Shown: positions 45,229 to 54,424, numbered from the stretch's first letter. The stretch: 64,000 nt of DNA from Clostridiaceae bacterium (GCA_016285645.1 JAEERC010000003.1:1-64000); one strand, 5' to 3'. Notes: generated by a model from the sequence alone, not told the origin. A program made the numbers and translations.

Positions 45229-45885
45229 TTATTTTTTCTTTTTCTTCGCGGGAGCGGGCTGTTTCGCGCCCTCCTGCTCGAGGCCGTAGTCCGTGGCAAT
45301 GTAAATTACATTCCACACGGTGAGGCAGATGTAAATAATCAGAATGGCGTTTGCGAATCCGCCGAGCTGCAGCGTGTCAATGCTTATAACCGAGCCGAGA
45401 GTCATACCGATTAAGCCGAGTATGCCCTCCCAGTCCGATGTGAAAAGCCCCACAATGTTTATCTGCCCGGTTGTGAGGGCCTTTGCCGATGAAGCGAAAA
45501 ACGCCATAAACACAATTGTGAACACAAGTCCCGCCGCGCTTGCGGTGAGGAGCACCTTGCGGTTGCCCTTTACAATTGCCGCGATTATGATAAAAACCGC
45601 GGTGAGCACGGCAAGGCAGAAAAAGATTATCGAAATCGTAAGCTTCACCTTGACGGGGGCGAAAACTTCCCAGAACACGCTGATATTGTCCCTCGTCATA
45701 AGCTTTTTGATTGTTTCGAATTTAAGCCCCATCTGCGTAAACAGATTGTAGAGACTTATTTCGAATTTCATGCCGTAATCCATAAATGTAGGTGAAATTT
45801 CGGCATAGATGAGCTGCAGGAAATAAATCGCGGGGAAAACCGCCGCCGCGAGGATTATATGCACAATGCGGTAAACTATTTTCAT
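45229..45885 (-). CDS. Multi-pass membrane protein of unknown function
   Basis: A 218-residue protein with about five membrane helices: residue about 5-25, then 85-105, 112-132, a break, and 180-200. It ends in a basic lysine tail (PAPAKKKKK). No catalytic or transport motif is recognised. It sits between glnS and queT on the same strand, 20 bases past the glnS stop, so it may be the last gene of the gltX-glnS transcript. Confidence 0.7.
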   Translation of the reverse strand: MKIVYRIVHIILAAAVFPAIYFLQLIYAEISPTFMDYGMKFEISLYNLFTQMGLKFETIKKLMTRDNISVFWEVFAPVKVKLTISIIFFCLAVLTAVFIIIAAIVKGNRKVLLTASAAGLVFTIVFMAFFASSAKALTTGQINIVGLFTSDWEGILGLIGMTLGSVISIDTLQLGGFANAILIIYICLTVWNVIYIATDYGLEQEGAKQPAPAKKKKK

Positions 45886-45905
45886 ATTATCCGTCCTTTC
45901 TTCTC

Positions 45906-47564
45906 TTACTTGCCCCAGGATGAGTTGAGGGCGACCGTGCGGTTGAAAACGGGTTTTTCCGCCGTCGAGTCCTTATCCTTGCAGAAATAGCCCTGGCGGA
46001 TGAACTGGAAGGTGTCGCCGGGCTTCGCCGCCGCAAGATTCTTCTCAACGAGGCAGCCGTCGAGCACGGTGAGCGAATCGGGATTTATGTGCTCAAGGTA
46101 GTCCTCTCCGCCGCCGCCCGCGGGATTTTCAACATTGAACAGGCGGTCATAGAGACGCACCTCGCATTTTTCGCAGTCATCGGCGCTCAGCCAGTGAAGC
46201 GTGCCGCGCACCTTTCTGCCGTCGGGAGTCTCTCCGCCCTTGCTTTCGGGGTCGTATGTGCAGTGAAGGCAGGTGACTTCGCCGTTTTCGTCCGTCTCAT
46301 AGCCCGTGCAGGTCACATAGTAGGCACCCTTTAAGCGCACTTCGTTGCCGGGGTAGAGGCGGAAATATTTTTTGACGGGCTCAGCCATAAAGTCGTCGCG
46401 CTCAACGAAAATCTCCTTTGAGAATTTCACCGTGCGGCTGCCGAGCTCGGGTCTGTCGGGGTGATAGGCAACCTCTATATCCTCGGTCTGACCGTCGGGA
46501 TAGTTGTCGATTATGACCTTGAGCGGTCTGAGAACAGCCATCGCCCTCGGCGCGTTCAGGTTGAGATAATCGCGGCAGCACGCTTCGAGCAGACCGAAAT
46601 CAACAATGCTGTCCGCCTTGGCAACGCCCGCGCGCACCACGAAATCCTTTATCGCCTCGGCGGGGTAGCCCCTGCGCCTCAAGCCGCAGAGAGTGACCAT
46701 TCTCGGGTCGTCCCAGCCGCTTACAATGCCCTTTTCAACAAGGTCGAGGCACTTGCGCTTGCTCGTCACGCAGTAGTTTATGTTGAGGCGGGCGAACTCA
46801 ATCTGCCTGGGCGGCTCGTCAAAGCCGACATTCTCAATAAACCAGTTGTAGAGCGGACGGTGGTTTTCAAACTCAAGCGAGCACAGCGAGTATGTAACCT
46901 TCTCCGCCGCGTCCGAGAGCGGATGGGCGAAGTCGTACATCGGGTAAACGCACCATTTGTTTCCCGTCTGGTGGTGCTCGGTGTGGCTGATTCTGTAAAT
47001 AACGGGATCGCGCATATTGATATTCGGCGATGCCATATCGATTTTGGCGCGAAGTGTTTTTTCGCCGTTTGCGAACTCGCCCTCTGTCATTCTGCGGAAC
47101 AGGTCGAGGTTCTCCTCAACGCTCCTGTCGCGGTAGGGCGAATTTTTGCCGGGCTGCGTGAGAGTGCCGCGGTATTCGCGAATTTCATCGGCGTTCAGGT
47201 CGCAGACATACGCCTTGCCCTCTTTGATGAGTTTTACGGCGCACTCATAGATAAAATCGAAGTAGCTCGAGGCGTAAAGGCAGTTGTTCCACTTGAAGCC
47301 GAGCCACTCGATATCCTCTTTTATGGCGTCAACATATTCGACATCCTCTTTTGAGGGATTGGTGTCGTCAAGGCGCAGGTTGCACACTCCGCCGTATTTT
47401 TCGGCGGTCATAAAGTCGATGCAGATCGCCTTCGCGTGACCGATGTGGAGATAGCCGTTGGGCTCGGGAGGAAAACGCGTCTGCACGCGGGAGTTTACGC
47501 CCTCCTTTAAATCCTCATCGATGAAATCCCATATAAAGTTGCTTCCCAGAACGGGTGAGTCCAT
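45906..47564 (-). CDS. glnS: Glutaminyl-tRNA synthetase
   Basis: A 552-residue class I synthetase that attaches glutamine to tRNA-Gln. The HIGH motif lies in PPEPNGYLHIGHAKA and the KMSKS-equivalent in VTSKRKCLDL. The C-terminal beta-barrel anticodon domain is complete. Several in-frame starts exist (GTG at 47582 overlaps gltX; three ATGs follow). The ATG at 47564 is chosen because AAAGGA lies nine bases before it. It is co-transcribed with gltX. Confidence 0.93.
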   Translation of the reverse strand: MDSPVLGSNFIWDFIDEDLKEGVNSRVQTRFPPEPNGYLHIGHAKAICIDFMTAEKYGGVCNLRLDDTNPSKEDVEYVDAIKEDIEWLGFKWNNCLYASSYFDFIYECAVKLIKEGKAYVCDLNADEIREYRGTLTQPGKNSPYRDRSVEENLDLFRRMTEGEFANGEKTLRAKIDMASPNINMRDPVIYRISHTEHHQTGNKWCVYPMYDFAHPLSDAAEKVTYSLCSLEFENHRPLYNWFIENVGFDEPPRQIEFARLNINYCVTSKRKCLDLVEKGIVSGWDDPRMVTLCGLRRRGYPAEAIKDFVVRAGVAKADSIVDFGLLEACCRDYLNLNAPRAMAVLRPLKVIIDNYPDGQTEDIEVAYHPDRPELGSRTVKFSKEIFVERDDFMAEPVKKYFRLYPGNEVRLKGAYYVTCTGYETDENGEVTCLHCTYDPESKGGETPDGRKVRGTLHWLSADDCEKCEVRLYDRLFNVENPAGGGGEDYLEHINPDSLTVLDGCLVEKNLAAAKPGDTFQFIRQGYFCKDKDSTAEKPVFNRTVALNSSWGK

Positions 47565-47578
47565 ATTCATCATTCCTT

Positions 47579-49246
47579 TCACAGCGAGGCGGCTGCGCTG
47601 CCGAGTCTCGCTTTAACGGCGTCCCCGCCGAGAACATTCATAATACTGTATAAATCGGGTGTCTGCGCCCTCGCCGTAACGGCAAGTCGTATAACCGTTG
47701 AAACATCGCCGACGTGACCCTTGAAAGCGTCCGGATTCTGCTTATATTCCTTGACATTAGGCGTAAAGCCGAGCGGCTCACAGAGGGCTTTGATTTTATT
47801 GAACCAGGTTTCCTTGTCGTCGTTAATATCGAAAACCTCAATATAACTTTCGAGTATCGCCTTTGCGTCCGCGGGCGCGATGTTTTCGGGAAGGGTGAAC
47901 GCGGGGTCAAAGGTCTCGTCATAGAAATATGAGAGATAGGCGGGCACTTCGCTCCACTTGGAAATATCCTTGCGGGGCTTCGGGTTTTCCCTGTCTATGT
48001 TGAGAGCCGCCTCGAGATAGGCGGGATTCTTTTCAATCAGCGCGTAAAACGCCGGATCATATTCCTTTGCCCACGCCGTCACATTCTCCGCGACATAGGG
48101 CGCCTTCATAGTCGAAATCACGTTTTTGCTCACATCCGTGAGTTTTACGAGGTCAAACAGGCAGCCGCTCGAGCTCATCTTTTTGAGGTTGAACGGGTAA
48201 TCGAGCGCCGGCACACCGGGATTCGCCCTGCGCCAGTCCTCAAAGCCGGAACTGATTATTGTGAGCAGATACTCAATCAGACTCTCCTTCGGGAAGCCTT
48301 CAACCACAAAGTAGCTGACCGCCGCCTCGGGATCCTTGCGCTTTGAAAGCTTGCGCTTGTCGCCCGTTTCATCGTCAAATTTCATAACCTGCGGAGTGTG
48401 CGCGTATTTCGGCACTCTGTATCCGCACGCCCTGAAAAGCGCTATGTGCTTGGGCACGGAGGATATCCACTCCTCGCCCCTTATAACATGGGTTGTGCGC
48501 ATGAAGTGGTCATCGCACACGTGCGCGAAATGATAGGTCGGCACGCCGTCGGATTTTAGGAGCACCTCGTCAATGATGTTTTCGGGCATCTCGATTTTGC
48601 CCCTTATCATATCCTCAAAGGTTATTCTCTTCTCCTCGCTGCCGTCAGATCTGAAACGCAGCACCCAGCTTTTTCCGCCGTCGATATTCCGCTTTATTTC
48701 ATCAAAGGTCAGGTCGCGGCATTTTGCCCATTTGCCGAAATAGCCCGTGATGGGCGCGCCTTCGGCTTCCTGCCTCTCGCGCAGAGCGGTAAGTTCCTCC
48801 GCCGCGCAGAAGCAGGGGTAGGCAAGCCCGCGCTCAACAAGGGATTTCGCCACTGTCTGATAAATCTCAACCCTGTCGCTCTGCGTGTAGGGACCGTAGG
48901 CGCCCTCTTCCGTACCGAAGCCGGTGACGCCCTCGTCAAAGTGAACGCCGAACGCCTTCATGCCGTTTGTTATGGCAGACACGCCGTCGTCTATTTCGCG
49001 CTTTTTGTCGGTGTCCTCAATTCTCAGGTAGGACACGCCGCCCGAAACCTTCGCCGTAAGCACATCCACAAGGGCGCCGAAAAGCCCGCCGATGTGAAGA
49101 TAACCCGTAGGCGAGGGGGCAAATCGCGTAACCCTCGCGCCCTCGGGAAGCGAGCGCTCGGGATATTTTTCCTCAAAATAATCGGGCGTTTTGTCAATGC
49201 CGGGGAACAAAAGCGCAGCCAACTGTTTATTTTCCTGCTCAGTCAA
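47579..49246 (-). CDS. gltX: Glutamyl-tRNA synthetase
   Basis: A 555-residue class I synthetase for glutamate. The HIGH motif is FAPSPTGYLHIGGLFGALVD and the KMSKS-equivalent KRKLSKRKDPEA. With glnS downstream, this organism can charge Gln directly. The start codon is TTG: GGGAGG lies seven bases upstream, and no in-frame ATG fits. The C-terminal helical anticodon domain is present. Its promoter is TTGATA-17-AATAAT. Confidence 0.93.
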   Translation of the reverse strand: MTEQENKQLAALLFPGIDKTPDYFEEKYPERSLPEGARVTRFAPSPTGYLHIGGLFGALVDVLTAKVSGGVSYLRIEDTDKKREIDDGVSAITNGMKAFGVHFDEGVTGFGTEEGAYGPYTQSDRVEIYQTVAKSLVERGLAYPCFCAAEELTALRERQEAEGAPITGYFGKWAKCRDLTFDEIKRNIDGGKSWVLRFRSDGSEEKRITFEDMIRGKIEMPENIIDEVLLKSDGVPTYHFAHVCDDHFMRTTHVIRGEEWISSVPKHIALFRACGYRVPKYAHTPQVMKFDDETGDKRKLSKRKDPEAAVSYFVVEGFPKESLIEYLLTIISSGFEDWRRANPGVPALDYPFNLKKMSSSGCLFDLVKLTDVSKNVISTMKAPYVAENVTAWAKEYDPAFYALIEKNPAYLEAALNIDRENPKPRKDISKWSEVPAYLSYFYDETFDPAFTLPENIAPADAKAILESYIEVFDINDDKETWFNKIKALCEPLGFTPNVKEYKQNPDAFKGHVGDVSTVIRLAVTARAQTPDLYSIMNVLGGDAVKARLGSAAASL

Positions 49247-49285
49247 GGGGATACCCTCCCATTATATAAAATTAAACTAAACTAC

Positions 49286-49314
49286 ATTATTACAGAAAAC
49301 TTTGATTTTATCAA
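49286..49314 (-). promoter_or_regulatory. Sigma-A promoter of gltX-glnS
   Basis: Minus-strand TTGATA (49314-49309), 17 bases, AATAAT (49291-49286). A TATAAT just before the ribosome-binding site was rejected as too close to the start codon. Confidence 0.6.
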
Positions 49315-49332
49315 GTGTTTTTTTACAATAAA

Positions 49333-49376
49333 ACGACCCACCGTCTCAGGCGGGTCGTCTGTTATGATGAACAGTC
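49333..49376 (-). terminator. Terminator, first copy of a 44-base direct repeat
   Basis: On the minus strand the hairpin ACGACCCGCC/GGGTGGGTCGT-type (one wobble) is followed by UUUUAUU. The whole 44-base block, including GTTATGATGAACAGTC, recurs at 50031-50074 with one base difference. It lies past the small lipoprotein gene. Confidence 0.8.
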
Positions 49377-49427
49377 AATTTACAAAGCGGTTAAAAATTA
49401 TTTGCCGTTACACTTTTTGTTCATTTT

Positions 49428-49745
49428 TCAGTTAACCTTTGAGTAGCTGTAATCATCCAAATAAAGTTTAGCCCCTTTGAACTCATATTCATAGGTGTAT
49501 CTTGTGCCGTTCAGATTAAAATTGATTGTTCCGTCCTGTGCCGTCCAACTACAGGAAAACCCGTCTCCCGTTCCTGTACCATCAGAGTTTAAAGTCAGCT
49601 GGTCCGGATATCCGGAGTGAACCTCATCGCAAACCCAGTTTCCGACAAATCTTGATGATGTGCCGCACGAGCAGAACATAAAAACCATGCTCATAACGGT
49701 TGCGGCAACCAGCAAAGCAACGATTATTCTTTTTGTTTTCTTCAT
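49428..49745 (-). CDS. Small lipoprotein, lipocalin-like
   Basis: A 105-residue lipoprotein (Lys-Lys-Thr-Lys-Arg, hydrophobic stretch, lipobox CSCG region). The beta-rich mature part (RFVGNWVCDEVHSGYPDQLT, GTINFNLNGTRYTYEYEF) resembles the protein at 41162. The ATG at 49745 follows AGGAGG; a longer reading has no such site. It is placed between two copies of a direct repeat, so it may belong to a module gained by recombination. Function unknown. Confidence 0.78.
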   Translation of the reverse strand: MKKTKRIIVALLVAATVMSMVFMFCSCGTSSRFVGNWVCDEVHSGYPDQLTLNSDGTGTGDGFSCSWTAQDGTINFNLNGTRYTYEYEFKGAKLYLDDYSYSKVN

Positions 49746-49796
49746 ATTATACCTCCTGTTATTGTTAAAGTTTCTTAAGTTATCGGAATTCATCAA

Positions 49797-50030
49797 ACAT
49801 CACATCATCTCATTATTTTACCCTCCGTTTCGGTGTAATCTTATGTAACCAAATTAGCACATTCTTCTGAACTTTCGGTCGCCGTTCAAGCGACATTTTC
49901 AAATCACGGTATGTGCCGGCCCGCAGCCGTGTTTACCCTTTTGTGTTTTGCGGCTGTGCTTTGCTGTGATTAAAGATTAACACGCCCGACCCGCCTGCCT
50001 GTAACGGAGATTTTACCGCAGAAAGCAAAG
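49797..50030. other. Gene-free stretch between two lipoprotein genes
   Basis: About 230 bases without a supported ORF. One weak hairpin is visible (GCAGCCG ... CGGCTG, about 49923-49962). The upstream part should hold the promoter of the 49745 gene. I see nothing else. Confidence 0.5.
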
Positions 50031-50074
50031 ACGACCCGCCGTCTCAGGCGGGTCGTCTGTTATGATGAACAGTC
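50031..50074 (-). terminator. Terminator, second copy of the 44-base direct repeat
   Basis: Minus-strand hairpin GACGACCCGCC/GGCGGGTCGTC closes a small loop and is followed by UUUGCUUUC. It terminates the nucleosidase gene at 50108. Confidence 0.8.
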
Positions 50075-50107
50075 GGGTAAATATCGGTTTTTAATCTTTG
50101 ACAGATT

Positions 50108-50905
50108 TTATAAATGCTCTACCATATAGCGTACAATTTCAGCGCAATTCGCGGCCGCCGTTGCTTCAAACTCCTGATACTCCACAACTTCTGTTTCATC
50201 CGGTTTATCTGAAATGGCGCGGATAACGATGTAAGGCGTGCTGTTCAGGAAGCAGACCTGCGCAATTGCGGCGCCCTCCATTTCACAGCACATACCGCCG
50301 AAATTGTCAATTATTTTCTCTTTTTGTTCCTTTGTGGAAATAAACTGGTCCCCGGAGCAGACTCTGCCTTCAAAAACGTGAACATCCGGCGCCGATTCCT
50401 TCACCGCGTTTACGGCGGCGGCCCTGAGCGCTTCATCGGCGGGAAAAGCGTAAAGCCCGGTATATGGAATCTCGCCTTTTCTGAAACCGATGGCCTCAAC
50501 ATCAAAGTCGTGCTGAACGGCGTCAACCGATACCACGATATCGCCTATATCAATCCGATTGTCAAGCGAACCCGCGACGCCCGTGTTTATTATTTTTGTG
50601 CAGCCGAAATCATTAATAAGCGTGTTCGCGCATATTCCCGCGTTGACCTTGCCCATTCCGCATTTTACAATAACAACGTTTTTGCCGCCGAGCGTTCCTT
50701 TGCAGAATTCCATTTCCGCGATTCTGGTCGTTCCCGTGATATCGGCGGCCTCCTTGAGTGAATTCACTTCAACATCCATGGCGCCTATAATGCCGATTAT
50801 TTCTTCGTTTTCAGCGCTGTCTGATGTGTTTCTTCCGCAGCCGGCAAGCGCTGAACCCGCAAGAATCAAAAACACGGCGATAAAAGCAATCAGTCTGTTT
50901 TTCAT
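50108..50905 (-). CDS. Exported 5'-methylthioadenosine/S-adenosylhomocysteine nucleosidase (lipoprotein)
   Basis: A 265-residue protein. The first about 25 residues are a lipoprotein signal peptide (lipobox LAGC in GSALAGCGR). The rest is a complete MTA/SAH nucleosidase: IIGIIGAMDVEVNSLK, VVIVKCGMGKVNAG, INTGVAGSLD, SGDQFI, CEMEGAAIAQVC (Glu) and IRAISDKPDE (catalytic Asp). The cytoplasmic enzyme recycles MTA and SAH; here it would act outside the membrane. The ATG at 50905 follows GAGGGAAAT. Product use outside the cell is unknown. Confidence 0.88.
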   Translation of the reverse strand: MKNRLIAFIAVFLILAGSALAGCGRNTSDSAENEEIIGIIGAMDVEVNSLKEAADITGTTRIAEMEFCKGTLGGKNVVIVKCGMGKVNAGICANTLINDFGCTKIINTGVAGSLDNRIDIGDIVVSVDAVQHDFDVEAIGFRKGEIPYTGLYAFPADEALRAAAVNAVKESAPDVHVFEGRVCSGDQFISTKEQKEKIIDNFGGMCCEMEGAAIAQVCFLNSTPYIVIRAISDKPDETEVVEYQEFEATAAANCAEIVRYMVEHL

Positions 50906-51026
50906 AGATTTCCCTCTGTTCTGCAGTATTGTTATTACGGTCTTCAATAAAGCGTAAAAAGTTTTACTTAAAAACAAAGAACCCGAACGTATTTCCGATT
51001 TGAAATAAGTTCGGGTTATGTGCATT

Positions 51027-51101
51027 TGGTGACCCGGACGAGAATCGAACTCGTGTTACCGCCGTGAAAGGGCGGTGTCTTAACCGCTTGACCACCGGGC
51101 C
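51027..51101 (-). tRNA. tRNA-Glu (anticodon UUC)
   Basis: Minus-strand 75-base cloverleaf with encoded CCA. Acceptor GGCCCGG/CCGGGTC, anticodon loop CTTTCAC (TTC), T loop TTCGATT. Shares the strand with tRNA-Met. Confidence 0.95.
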
Positions 51102-51105
51102 GTAT

Positions 51106-51181
51106 TGGTAGCGGAAGGTGGATTTGAACCGCCGACACCCCGGGTATGAACCGAGTGCTCTAGCCACTGAGCTATTCCGCC
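51106..51181 (-). tRNA. tRNA-Met (anticodon CAU), elongator type
   Basis: Minus-strand 76-base cloverleaf with encoded CCA. Acceptor GGCGGAA/TTCCGCT, anticodon loop TTCATAC. It lacks the C1-A72 mismatch and the GGG/CCC anticodon stem of the initiator. A CAU anticodon could also be a tRNA-Ile2; the acceptor favours Met. Confidence 0.85.
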
Positions 51182-51329
51182 ATAAACCGCTTTAAAGCCT
51201 GTTCATTATATTATAAGACAATATTTTTGTCAACACTTTTTTTAAAAATAGTTTTCCCCCTCCCCGCAGGTTGTAAAACCGCGTTTAATATGATAGAATT
51301 ATTTATTATCATTTCAGAGGAGCACAGCG

Positions 51330-52868
51330 ATGTTTTCACGGATTAACAGTCTCGGCCTGCTCGGCATGGAAAGTTATACGGTCTGCGTTGAGGTTGACAT
51401 CTCCGGCGGTCTTCCGCGTATGGATGTTGTCGGCCTGCCGGACACCGCCGTAAGCGAGGCGCGCAACCGCGTGCGCTCCGCGGTCAAGAATTCGGGTTTC
51501 GAGTTCCCCGCCAGCAGAGTCACGATAAACCTTGCCCCCGCCGACACTCGCAAGGAGGGCACGGTCTATGACCTGCCGATTTTAATCGGTATTCTCCGCG
51601 CCACAACCAACGCTTTCCGTATGAACCTCGACGACTGCGCCTTCATCGGCGAACTGTCGCTCGACGGTCTTGTGCGCCATGTGAACGGCGCCCTGCCCAT
51701 GGTCATCCGTGCGAGAAAGGCGGGCTACAAGCGCGTTTTCGTGCCCGAGTCAAACGCCGAGGAGAGTTCCGTTGTTGACGGCATCGAGGTCTATCCCGTA
51801 AAAAGCGTGCTCCAGCTCATTGAGCATTTGAACGGCAAAGAGCAGATTGTTCCCGCGAAATATGACCCCGCGTCGCGCCCGGATGTTCTGCTTGCCCCTC
51901 TGCCCGATTTCAGCGATGTAAAAGGTCAGGCGGAGGCGAGAAGAGCCCTCGAAATCGCCGCCGCGGGCGGTCACAATATACTGATGGTCGGCCCTCCCGG
52001 CTCGGGCAAGAGCATGCTCGCAAAAAGGCTGCCCTCAATCCTGCCCGAAATGACCTTTGAGGAGAGTCTCGAAACAACCGAAATATATTCCGTCGCGGGC
52101 GTGCTGCCCCCGGAAATCGCGCTTATAAAGGACCGTCCCTTCCGCTCGCCGCACCACTCCGTTTCACCCGCGGGTCTGTCGGGCGGCGGCGCCATACCCA
52201 GACCGGGCGAGGTATCGCTCGCTCACAACGGCGTGCTTTTTCTCGATGAACTGCCCGAGTTTTCGCGCCAGGCAACCGAGATTCTCCGCCAGCCGATTGA
52301 GGACGGCAAAATAACAATTTCAAGGGCGAACGCCTCCTTCACCTTCCCCTGTTCCGAGATGGTGGTGTGCGCCATGAACCCCTGCCCCTGCGGCTACTAC
52401 GGCCACCCGTCAAAACCCTGCACATGCTCGCCCAACGCCGTAACCCACTACCTTTCGAGAGTTTCCGGTCCTCTTCTTGACAGGCTGGATATACATATCG
52501 AGGTGCCCCCCGTGGATTTCGAGCGCCTCTCCGACAACACACCTTCCGAAAGTTCAGCCGAAATCCGCAAACGCGTAAACGCCGCGCGTAAAATCCAGCA
52601 GGAACGCCTTAAAGGCACTCCCGCTTTCTGCAACGCGAAGATGACCCCCGCGCAGACGCGCGAGTTCTGCACCCCGACCCCCGAAGCCGTGAGACTTCTC
52701 GAAACAGCGTTCAACAAGCTCGGGCTCTCCGCCCGCGCCTATGATAAAGTTCTGCGCCTCTCGCGCACTATAGCCGACCTCGAGGGCTCGGAGATAATCG
52801 ACACCTCCCATGTGTCGCAGGCGGTGCAGTACCGCCGCCTGGACCGCAGGATGAAAACCGTCGGGTGA
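51330..52868 (+). CDS. comM: YifB/ComM-family Mg-chelatase-like AAA+ ATPase
   Basis: A 512-residue protein. An N-terminal Lon-like domain (VEVDISGGLPRMDVVGLPD) precedes the AAA+ module: Walker A MVGPPGSGKSMLAKRLP, Walker B GVLFLDELPEF, and sensor/C-terminal magnesium-chelatase helices. A four-cysteine zinc motif lies in CAMNPCPCGYYGHPSKPCTC. The family acts as a DNA branch-migration motor that extends integration during transformation. AGAGGAG precedes the ATG. truB begins four bases after the stop. Confidence 0.92.
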   Translation: MFSRINSLGLLGMESYTVCVEVDISGGLPRMDVVGLPDTAVSEARNRVRSAVKNSGFEFPASRVTINLAPADTRKEGTVYDLPILIGILRATTNAFRMNLDDCAFIGELSLDGLVRHVNGALPMVIRARKAGYKRVFVPESNAEESSVVDGIEVYPVKSVLQLIEHLNGKEQIVPAKYDPASRPDVLLAPLPDFSDVKGQAEARRALEIAAAGGHNILMVGPPGSGKSMLAKRLPSILPEMTFEESLETTEIYSVAGVLPPEIALIKDRPFRSPHHSVSPAGLSGGGAIPRPGEVSLAHNGVLFLDELPEFSRQATEILRQPIEDGKITISRANASFTFPCSEMVVCAMNPCPCGYYGHPSKPCTCSPNAVTHYLSRVSGPLLDRLDIHIEVPPVDFERLSDNTPSESSAEIRKRVNAARKIQQERLKGTPAFCNAKMTPAQTREFCTPTPEAVRLLETAFNKLGLSARAYDKVLRLSRTIADLEGSEIIDTSHVSQAVQYRRLDRRMKTVG

Positions 52869-52872
52869 GATT

Positions 52873-53766
52873 ATGACGGGAATACTGATAATTGACAAGC
52901 CCGGAGGGCTGACCTCCTTCGGCGCGCTGATAAGAGTAAAAAAGATAATAAAGCAGAAAAAATGCGGTCACACGGGCACGCTCGACCCGATGGCAACGGG
53001 AGCGCTGACGGTTCTGCTCGGCGGAGCCACACGCTTTTCGGAACTTCTGCCCGACAGCGATAAAGCGTACACCGCCACGCTGCGCCTCGGCACCGTGACC
53101 GACACCCTCGATATCACGGGCAAGGTGCTCGGGCAAAACGAGGTGACCGCGAAAAGGGCGGATTTTGAAAAGGCTCTCGGGCAATTCAAGGGAAAAATCA
53201 TGCAGACCCCCCCGATGTTCTCCGCCGTGTCGGTTGACGGCAGGCGGCTTTATGAACTCGCCCGCGAGGGAAAAGAAGTGGAAAGAGCGGCCCGCGAGGT
53301 TGAAATCCATTCAATTGAACTGACCGGCTGTGATGAAGAAAGCAACGAATACACAATAGATGTTTCCTGCTCCTCGGGCACTTACATCCGCTCTCTCGCC
53401 GACGATATCGGCAGGGCGCTCGGCTGCGGGGCGACTCTCACCGCTCTGCGCAGAACCAGGGCAAACGGCTTTTCCGTAAACACCGCGCTCACTTTGGAAA
53501 CGCTTGCGGAAGCGGTTGAAAACGGCACTCTGGCGGAGCGCCTCATAAGCGTTGACACCGCCCTCGGCGCCTATCCCGCGGTAAAGGTCACCGACGCTCA
53601 GGCAGTTCGTTTTTCAAACGGCGGCGAACTTATGACCGACCGCCTCGGCGGCGCGAAAGAGCCGGGGCTCTACAGGGTTTACAGCCCCGGCGGCACCTTC
53701 CTCGGTGTCGGCGAAAACCGTGCCGACGGCAACCTCTATGTAAAAAGAGTGTTCCGGGATGAATAA
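52873..53766 (+). CDS. truB: tRNA pseudouridine-55 synthase
   Basis: A 297-residue enzyme that forms pseudouridine 55 in the T loop of tRNA. The catalytic motif GHTGTLDPMATGALTVLLG with the nucleophile Asp lies near residue 40. TruB signatures TPPMFSAVSVDGRRLYELAR and GTYIRSLADDIG follow. The C-terminal PUA-like part is present. The start overlaps nothing but follows comM by four bases, so the genes are an operon. A terminator follows. Confidence 0.95.
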   Translation: MTGILIIDKPGGLTSFGALIRVKKIIKQKKCGHTGTLDPMATGALTVLLGGATRFSELLPDSDKAYTATLRLGTVTDTLDITGKVLGQNEVTAKRADFEKALGQFKGKIMQTPPMFSAVSVDGRRLYELAREGKEVERAAREVEIHSIELTGCDEESNEYTIDVSCSSGTYIRSLADDIGRALGCGATLTALRRTRANGFSVNTALTLETLAEAVENGTLAERLISVDTALGAYPAVKVTDAQAVRFSNGGELMTDRLGGAKEPGLYRVYSPGGTFLGVGENRADGNLYVKRVFRDE

Positions 53767-53786
53767 ATAACACCGCATAATAAAGA

Positions 53787-53820
53787 CGGGCGAAGGATAT
53801 TCGCCCGCCTGTTTGTTTTA
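53787..53820 (+). terminator. Terminator of truB
   Basis: CGGGCGAA (53787-53794) pairs with TTCGCCCG (53800-53807), followed by CCTGTTTGTTTTA. A second hairpin (AATCCCGCC/GGCGGGATT, about 53838-53872) lies just downstream. Confidence 0.75.
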
Positions 53821-53877
53821 AATTCCTATGCCGACAAAAAATCCCGCCCGGAACAACAACAGGCGGGATTTCTATTA

Positions 53878-53903
53878 TAAATAACCGCTTTCGCGGGTTA
53901 TTT
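53878..53903 (-). terminator. Terminator of the 53911-54174 gene
   Basis: Minus-strand AAATAACCCGC/GCGGTTATTT stem with a short AAA loop, in AT-rich context, just past the stop codon. Confidence 0.65.
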
Positions 53904-53910
53904 CCTGTGC

Positions 53911-54174
53911 TCAGACCGCTTTGCCGCAGATTGCGTAATTGTCGATGCTGCAGGTGCTGACATCAACGCCGAAGTGGGCGGCAACTTCCTTTTCCCAGTT
54001 TCTGTTGCGGCGGATGCGGTCAAACGAAATAACAACGCAGTCGTCATCCGAAACAAGACTTCTGAAACGCGAGACGCTGATTATGTTTGTGCCGTATCTG
54101 TATTCTTCGTTTGTTGTGCCGTTTTCGTTCGCTGTGGTAAGACGTACAAGTTTTCCGGATTCAAAGTTTTTCAT
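53911..54174 (-). CDS. 87-residue hypothetical protein
   Basis: A short cytoplasmic protein beginning MKNFESGKLVRLTTANENG with no membrane segment. It has two cysteines near the C-terminus and a basic stretch (DRIRRNRNWEKE). AGAGGAG precedes the ATG and a terminator follows, which supports a real gene. Function and family not recognised. Confidence 0.65.
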   Translation of the reverse strand: MKNFESGKLVRLTTANENGTTNEEYRYGTNIISVSRFRSLVSDDDCVVISFDRIRRNRNWEKEVAAHFGVDVSTCSIDNYAICGKAV

Positions 54175-54424
54175 TGTTTTTCTCCTCTTTCGTTTTTCTT
54201 TGACTCAATTTTACAATTCAACCGCTTAAGATTCAATCACACGAGGCATTAAGAACTCATTAAGGCTCATTAACATCTCATTAAACCGCCGCCTCTGTCT
54301 GACTGCAACTGAATAATAACACGGAAAACCGCCCTGTTCCGCCTGCGTGCGCGAGCGGCACAAATCCCGGCGCGAACGGAAAACCCGGCGCGGAAAACTC
54401 CGCGCCGGGCAGCTCATATATTTA

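Noticed and set aside
49256-49268. TATAAT just upstream of gltX as its -10 box
   Set aside because: Transcription would start within the Shine-Dalgarno; TTGATA-17-AATAAT further upstream fits better.
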